Shown here one piece after another: positions 7,102 through 10,974 of a stretch of DNA of 10,974 nt (the first letter of the stretch is position 1; each line of letters opens with the position of its first letter). The DNA is taken from contig CAZFQG010000204.1 in the NCBI GenBank assembly GCA_964520785.1, forward strand, positions 1 to 10,974, in the 5' to 3' direction. Below the pieces are notes generated by a model. It was not told the origin of the DNA and ran no database searches. It was given only the letters and a program-made list of their open reading frames with translations. This DNA is from CAZFQG01 sp964520785 (GTDB lineage: Bacteria > Planctomycetota > Planctomycetia > Pirellulales > Thermoguttaceae). The position numbers were made by a program, and so were the translations under genes.

Positions 7102-8478
7102 ATGAATCTTCTCGAACGTTGCTTAGGCGGGCCCGCGTTTTCCGCGGCGATGCGCGCCGGATTGGAATATTTGGATACAACCGCGCAGGAGGTGCTTTTT
7201 GAGAAAACTGGGAAAGAAGTATTGGATTTGCCGGCCGTAAAGCCCGTGCCGAAGGAATCGCTTTCCGCGTCGTATGCCGCGAAGTCCGGGCTTGGGGAGG
7301 ATTTCCTGGTCGGTCGGGGCATGTTCTACCTGACGGAAAACCGGAAGCTGTGTCTGGATTGCACCTCCGGCCACTATCAGATGCTCCTCGGGTATCAGCC
7401 CCCGGAATTGACGCGGGCCGTCGAGGAGGCTCTTGAGCTGGGGGTCGTCTGGGACAATCACGCAAACATCGCCCAGGCTCCCGTGAAGCGTCTGGCGGCT
7501 GCACTCGTCGCGTCGGCGAACCCCCACGATGAGGAGCCGTCGAAGCTCGACCGCGTCATGCTCGGCTGCTGCACCGGGTCGGTCGCGTGCGAATCGGCGC
7601 TAAAAATGCAGCTCTCTTACTATCAAACGCAGCGGAACGCGAACGCGACGCCGGCCGTCGTGGTGCTTAACGGCAATTACCACGGCACGAACATGATTCC
7701 CCAGTTCCTTCGCGGGCTGTGGGGGCGGTACGTCCGGAATCTGGAAGTCGTCTCGGTGGAACCGAACGCCGCAGGGGAACTCGAAGCCGTTTTCGCCGCG
7801 CGCCCGGGCCGCGTGGCCGCTTTCTGGGCGGAACCAATCCTCATGAATCGCGAGGCGATTCCGCTAGATGCGTCTTACCTCCGGCTCGCGAGGGAGCTGT
7901 GCGACCGAGAGGGGGCGGTGATGTGCATTGACGAGATTCAGACCGGTTTCTGGCAGCCGGACGTCTTCGCGTTTCATTCGGCCGGAATCGTACCCGACAT
8001 GGTTATCGCCGGCAAAGGTATGACCGCCGGTGTTCACCCTTTGGCCGCGGTTATCTCCAGAAACCGGTACGATTTGCTGGGGCAATACGATGCCATCAAT
8101 ACCAACGGCTCCGCTCCCCTGGCGGCATTCGCCGCTCTCTATGTTCTGGAGGCTATCCGCGAAAACCGCGAAGAAATCGCGAGCGTGGGCGATTTGTACT
8201 TTAAAGGACTTCAACAACTTACCATGGAGTTTCCGGCGATCCTCTCCGACATCCGAGGTTTCCGTCATTTGGCGGGGCTTAAGTTTCGGAGGGTAGAAAC
8301 CGCCCTCGCCTTCCACCGCCGTCTCTTGCAGGCGGGGCTGTGGACTCGGGTCCACGCCTATCATGAAGGCCACAGTACGATCCTGACGAAGCTCCCGTTG
8401 ATCGCCGACGAACGGGTGGTCGCGTATCTCGCCGACAGGCTTCGCGAGTTGCTCAGGGAAATCGAATCAACGGCGTGA
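7102..8478 (+). CDS. Class III (ornithine/acetylornithine-type) PLP-dependent aminotransferase
   Basis: A 458-residue fold-type I PLP enzyme. Landmarks: GRGMFYLTENRKLCLDCTSG (71-90), the phosphate-binding turn GCCTGSVACESALK (155-168), NYHGTN (192-197), AEPI (243-246), CIDEIQTGF with the pyridine-nitrogen Asp277, AGKGM with the Schiff-base Lys305, and INTNGSAPLAAFAAL (332-346). These are standard class III features, so it should be active and cytoplasmic. The amino donor is not readable; class III members include ornithine, GABA and diamine aminotransferases. The start at ATG 7102 is chosen because the protein-like sequence begins there. Upstream in-frame codons to 6952 look unconserved, and no strong ribosome site is seen. 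It faces ovoA tail to tail across 118 bases. A role as the C-S lyase partner of OvoA is possible only as speculation. Confidence 0.88.
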   Translation: MNLLERCLGGPAFSAAMRAGLEYLDTTAQEVLFEKTGKEVLDLPAVKPVPKESLSASYAAKSGLGEDFLVGRGMFYLTENRKLCLDCTSGHYQMLLGYQPPELTRAVEEALELGVVWDNHANIAQAPVKRLAAALVASANPHDEEPSKLDRVMLGCCTGSVACESALKMQLSYYQTQRNANATPAVVVLNGNYHGTNMIPQFLRGLWGRYVRNLEVVSVEPNAAGELEAVFAARPGRVAAFWAEPILMNREAIPLDASYLRLARELCDREGAVMCIDEIQTGFWQPDVFAFHSAGIVPDMVIAGKGMTAGVHPLAAVISRNRYDLLGQYDAINTNGSAPLAAFAALYVLEAIRENREEIASVGDLYFKGLQQLTMEFPAILSDIRGFRHLAGLKFRRVETALAFHRRLLQAGLWTRVHAYHEGHSTILTKLPLIADERVVAYLADRLRELLREIESTA

Positions 8479-8480
8479 CC

Positions 8481-8573
8481 CCGCGAGACACCAATGCGAT
8501 CTTGCCATTTGGGGTCCGCGCGAGTTATGATCCTAAGAGATGGCTCCGTTCCTTGTATTAACGTCTCTCGCGG
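8481..8573. repeat. Long-range inverted repeat between convergent genes
   Basis: CCGCGAGA (8481-8488), right after the aminotransferase stop, is complementary to TCTCGCGG (8566-8573), just before the ovoA stop. The 77-nt loop makes it weak as a terminator in either direction. It is the only structure seen in this 118-bp convergent gap. Confidence 0.3.
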
Positions 8574-8596
8574 CAGGTCAGGGGGTGGCCGAACGC

Positions 8597-10705
8597 CTAT
8601 TCCTGCCGCTCCCAAATCGTCACTTGGGAGATGCAGTGCTGGAACTTTCGCGCGGTTTCGCGGATGACGAACGGAATGTCGCGTGGTTCGCCGAGCATCT
8701 CGAAGCGGGCGGACAGATGGTCGCGGAGGCCGTCGAGGGTAGTAAAGGGTTCCCCGGCATAACGGAATCCTCCGAGCCAGTTCTCCTTCTTCGTGTATTC
8801 CTCCAGCCACGTGTAAGGGGAGGCAATCACGAGAATGCCCCCTGAATTCAGCCGTTCGTGGATCGTCTCGACGAACCGTTTCGGATCGGACAGGCGATCC
8901 AGCAGATTCGCGGCAAGAATCAAGTCGTATCCGCTGAAGAGGGGTTTGAGGTTGGTCGCGTCTCCTTGGGCGAACTCGACGCGGTCTTTCACTCCGGCGA
9001 GGTTCAATTCATCGAGCTTCGCCTCGTGGTAGGAGACGAGGTCTCCTTCCTCCGGAAGTTCATACAGGACGTTGCCCTTTTCCTTCAATTGCAGCGCGAC
9101 CCGGATGAACCGGGCGGAAAAGTCGACCCCGGTGACGGAGTCGAAGGCCTTGGCCAGTTCGAACGTTGCCCGGCCCACGGCGCAACCCAGGTCCAACGCC
9201 TTCTTTCGGGAACGGCCTTCCGAGACCTTCCGGCAGATGTCCGCGCACGCCTGGGGAAAGTTGGGAACGCCGAAGTGGGATTCTCCGAAATGGGCGTCGC
9301 AATACTGGGATACGGCCGCGTCGGTTTCGTACATTGCCTCCGGCTCGGGAAGCGGTTGTTCCGCCTCGACGTAACGAATCCCGGCATGCTGGAAGAAATG
9401 CCTCCGGAAGGCATAACGAGAATCCTTCGTCGCCTCGTTCCCCGTCGAAATCCACGATCCCCCTTTGATGAGATTGTGGAGCGTGTCGAACGTCGGCGTC
9501 GAAAAGTCGTCGTAGAAGGGATGGATTTCGAAGCCGTCGAAACCGGTAATGGGCGTCTCAGTCCACTGCCAGACATTCCCCACGATGTCGTAGAACTCGC
9601 CGAAGGGGAACCGGTCGACCGGACATGAGGATGCCCAGTGCTCCAGGTTGATATTCCCCGGGGCATTTTCCCAGTAAGGCTGGTCCGGAACGGCGTGCAG
9701 GTCGTGCAGACGGACCCATTCGGCCTCCGTCGGAAGGCGAATCGGCCGGCCGGTCTTCTTTGCCTTCCAGTTCGCGAATGCCTTCGCTTCGAGGTAGTTT
9801 ACCTCGACCGGCCAGTTCCACGGCATCTCGATGACTTGGGCCATCGTCCGAAACCGATAACCGCCATCCGCTTCGATCCAGAACAGGGGGTGGCTCGCCC
9901 GGGAGTATCCGACCCAATTCCAGCCTTCGCGGGTCCAGTAGTCTTCGGTGCGATATCCTCCGTCCTCGACGAACCCGAGGAACTCGCGGTTGGAGACAAG
10001 CATCCGGCTCGCGGCAAAGTCCCAGGCCTCGGTTTCTTCGCGGCCGTATTCGTTGTCCCAGCCGTAAAGCGGATGGCCCTTCGACTTTCCCTGAACGACG
10101 CGGCCGCCGGGAACCGGCACGACGTCGTTTTCCGGCGGTTCGCCCCAATCGGTGCAGATGTCCCAGAGCGGCAACCGGCGTACCATTTCGATCGGCAGTC
10201 GCCGGATGATCACCGATGACGTCTCCAGGTGAATCCGCTGGTGTTCGATCCCCATCATGAACGCCCAGAAAGGGTTGTTCCAGTCGATCGGCATCGTCAA
10301 GGGCGTATCCCGGATCGTTTGGTCGACTAAATCGCGCACGGCGTTACGGTATTGTTTCACCTCGGCGACGCTCGGCCAGTCGTAATGCGCTTCGTTCAAA
10401 TCGTCCCAAGACATCTCGTCAACGCCGACGGCGAACATCGATTCGAATCGCGGATTGATGCGGTCGCCGACGATCTTCGCGACGATCAGTTTGTTGACAT
10501 AGAAGACGGCCGTGTGCCCCAGGTAGAAGATAAGCGGATGCCGAAGGGGCTCCGCGCGAACGTAGAATGCTTCGTCCGACGCGAGCGAGTCGTACAGCTT
10601 CTCGTCGATCGTATAGGTCGCGTGGAAGTACTCGCGGATTTCCTCTCGCTTGGCTTCCGGGTCACCCTCGTTGAGAATGGTGGTTCGCGTATTTCTCAGA
10701 TCCAT
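8597..10705 (-). CDS. ovoA: OvoA: 5-histidylcysteine sulfoxide synthase / 4-mercaptohistidine N1-methyltransferase
   Basis: A 702-residue bifunctional enzyme of ovothiol synthesis. The N-terminal DinB-like plus FGE-sulfatase-like part is a non-heme iron enzyme that uses O2 to join cysteine sulfur to the histidine ring. The C-terminal part is a SAM-dependent methyltransferase that methylates the thiohistidine product. Seen: N-terminal NEGDPEAKREEIREYF (12-27), GHTAVFYVNKL (63-73), the iron-ligand motif HQRIHLE (His155, His159), FGE-type RLPTEAEW (323-330), GNVWQWTETP (376-385) and KGGSWISTGNEATKDSRYAFRRHFFQH (414-440). The SAM motif LDLGCAVGRATFELA is at 504-518, with GVDFSARFI (526-534), ANLLDRL (599-605) and SPYTWLEE (629-636). 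Length and domain order are those of full OvoA. The ATG at 10705 begins the conserved part and GGAGG lies eleven bases before it. An in-frame upstream ATG at 10816 would add 37 unconserved residues. No ovoB-like lyase is next to it in the same direction. Confidence 0.95.
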   Translation of the reverse strand: MDLRNTRTTILNEGDPEAKREEIREYFHATYTIDEKLYDSLASDEAFYVRAEPLRHPLIFYLGHTAVFYVNKLIVAKIVGDRINPRFESMFAVGVDEMSWDDLNEAHYDWPSVAEVKQYRNAVRDLVDQTIRDTPLTMPIDWNNPFWAFMMGIEHQRIHLETSSVIIRRLPIEMVRRLPLWDICTDWGEPPENDVVPVPGGRVVQGKSKGHPLYGWDNEYGREETEAWDFAASRMLVSNREFLGFVEDGGYRTEDYWTREGWNWVGYSRASHPLFWIEADGGYRFRTMAQVIEMPWNWPVEVNYLEAKAFANWKAKKTGRPIRLPTEAEWVRLHDLHAVPDQPYWENAPGNINLEHWASSCPVDRFPFGEFYDIVGNVWQWTETPITGFDGFEIHPFYDDFSTPTFDTLHNLIKGGSWISTGNEATKDSRYAFRRHFFQHAGIRYVEAEQPLPEPEAMYETDAAVSQYCDAHFGESHFGVPNFPQACADICRKVSEGRSRKKALDLGCAVGRATFELAKAFDSVTGVDFSARFIRVALQLKEKGNVLYELPEEGDLVSYHEAKLDELNLAGVKDRVEFAQGDATNLKPLFSGYDLILAANLLDRLSDPKRFVETIHERLNSGGILVIASPYTWLEEYTKKENWLGGFRYAGEPFTTLDGLRDHLSARFEMLGEPRDIPFVIRETARKFQHCISQVTIWERQE

Positions 10706-10880
10706 GAGTCCGTTGACCTCCGTAATGCGGGTGGGGTTGACTGACAACGCGAAAATCGGGACGCTCGGCGGATGCCCTGATCCGTTCTCACTCCAGGTAC
10801 CGCTCAAACTCCTCAAGGGACGGCAAAGTCAGCGCCTGAGTCAACAGGTCATCCAGCCGGCCTGAATTCCTTCTTTAAGG
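10706..10880 (-). other. ovoA leader with possible gene-tail remnant
   Basis: Upstream of ovoA on the minus strand, codons from 10874 to a TGA at 10790-10788 read RLDDLLTQALTLPSLEEFERYLE at the end. It looks protein-like, but a TAA at 10877-10875 precedes it and no start codon is present. It may be the stranded tail of an older gene or chance. No clear -35/-10 pair for ovoA was found. Confidence 0.25.
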
Positions 10881-10908
10881 CGAGCGGCGCATACAAATCT
10901 ACCGCTCG
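10881..10908. repeat. Inverted repeat upstream of ovoA
   Basis: CGAGCGG (10881-10887) and CCGCTCG (10902-10908) are perfect 7-bp arms around a 14-nt AT-richer centre. This could be a regulatory site or a leader hairpin. Confidence 0.5.
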
Positions 10909-10919
10909 GTCACATTTTT

Positions 10920-10938
10920 CCGGGCCTGACCGGCCCGG
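10920..10938. repeat. GC-rich hairpin upstream of ovoA
   Basis: CCGGGCC (10920-10926), loop TGACC and GGCCCGG (10932-10938) make a perfect 7-bp GC stem. No T-run follows on either strand; a TTTTT tract precedes it on the plus strand. It is therefore not a classic intrinsic terminator. Confidence 0.55.
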
Positions 10939-10941
10939 CGT

Positions 10942-10960
10942 GTCGGTAACCGTTACCGAC
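10942..10960. promoter_or_regulatory. Operator-like 19-bp palindrome
   Basis: GTCGGTAACCGTTACCGAC is a perfect inverted repeat of 9-bp arms around one central C. Its size and GGTAAC/GTTACC half-sites resemble operators of dimeric HTH repressors such as the LacI group. It lies about 240 bases upstream of ovoA, so it may serve ovoA or the unseen gene to the right. Confidence 0.45.
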
Positions 10961-10974
10961 GAACTCGATTATGA

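Noticed and set aside
8858..9628. 256-codon plus-strand ORF inside ovoA
   Set aside because: It mirrors the ovoA reading frame on the opposite strand; ovoA has clear motifs over its whole length.
10920..10938. GC hairpin as an intrinsic terminator
   Set aside because: No T-run follows the stem on either strand.

Overview
The window reads as a piece of a planctomycete chromosome (Pirellulales-like). The lineage is inferred from a secreted hydrolase-type protein ending in a paired dockerin-like domain and a PEP-CTERM sorting signal, from small lineage-type membrane and Cys-rich secreted proteins, and from a moderately GC-rich base composition. No rRNA, tRNA, CRISPR array or intact transposase gene was seen.

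Region 1 (1-1411, + strand) is the 3' part of a large secreted protein gene: six-hairpin-glycosidase-like domain, discoidin-like beta domain, two dockerin-like repeats, PEP-CTERM tail. It is decayed: one frameshift (about 305-331) and stop codons at 383, 515 and 1346. The last falls inside the PEP-CTERM membrane helix. The other genes in the window are open, so this looks like a true pseudogene rather than poor sequence.

Region 2 (1593-3092, + strand) holds a well-formed sigma70-type promoter and a 471-residue protein that starts with a sigma-factor region 4-like helix-turn-helix but has no region 2. It is a candidate regulator of unknown role. Downstream (3093-3467) is non-coding and contains a 110-bp MITE-like element with imperfect terminal inverted repeats and flanking TAA.

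Region 3 (3468-4697, - strand) is a two-gene operon: a membrane-anchored coiled-coil protein with a small C-terminal domain, overlapped by a small single-pass membrane protein. Upstream lies a TTGACA-N18-TATACT promoter. A non-coding stretch with short tandem duplications follows (4698-5146).

Region 4 (5147-6894, - strand) is a compact operon: a Cys-rich secreted protein, a flavin-reductase-like split-barrel protein (20-nt overlap) and a nitroreductase-family flavoenzyme.

Region 5 has a class III aminotransferase (7102-8478, +) convergent with ovoA (8597-10705, -), the bifunctional ovothiol enzyme with DinB-like, FGE-sulfatase-like and SAM methyltransferase domains. The 80 bp beyond the ovoA leader carry three perfect inverted repeats, one of them an operator-like 19-mer. 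Flavin enzymes plus ovothiol synthesis suggest a redox theme, but the genes are not in one operon, so the link is only an inference.
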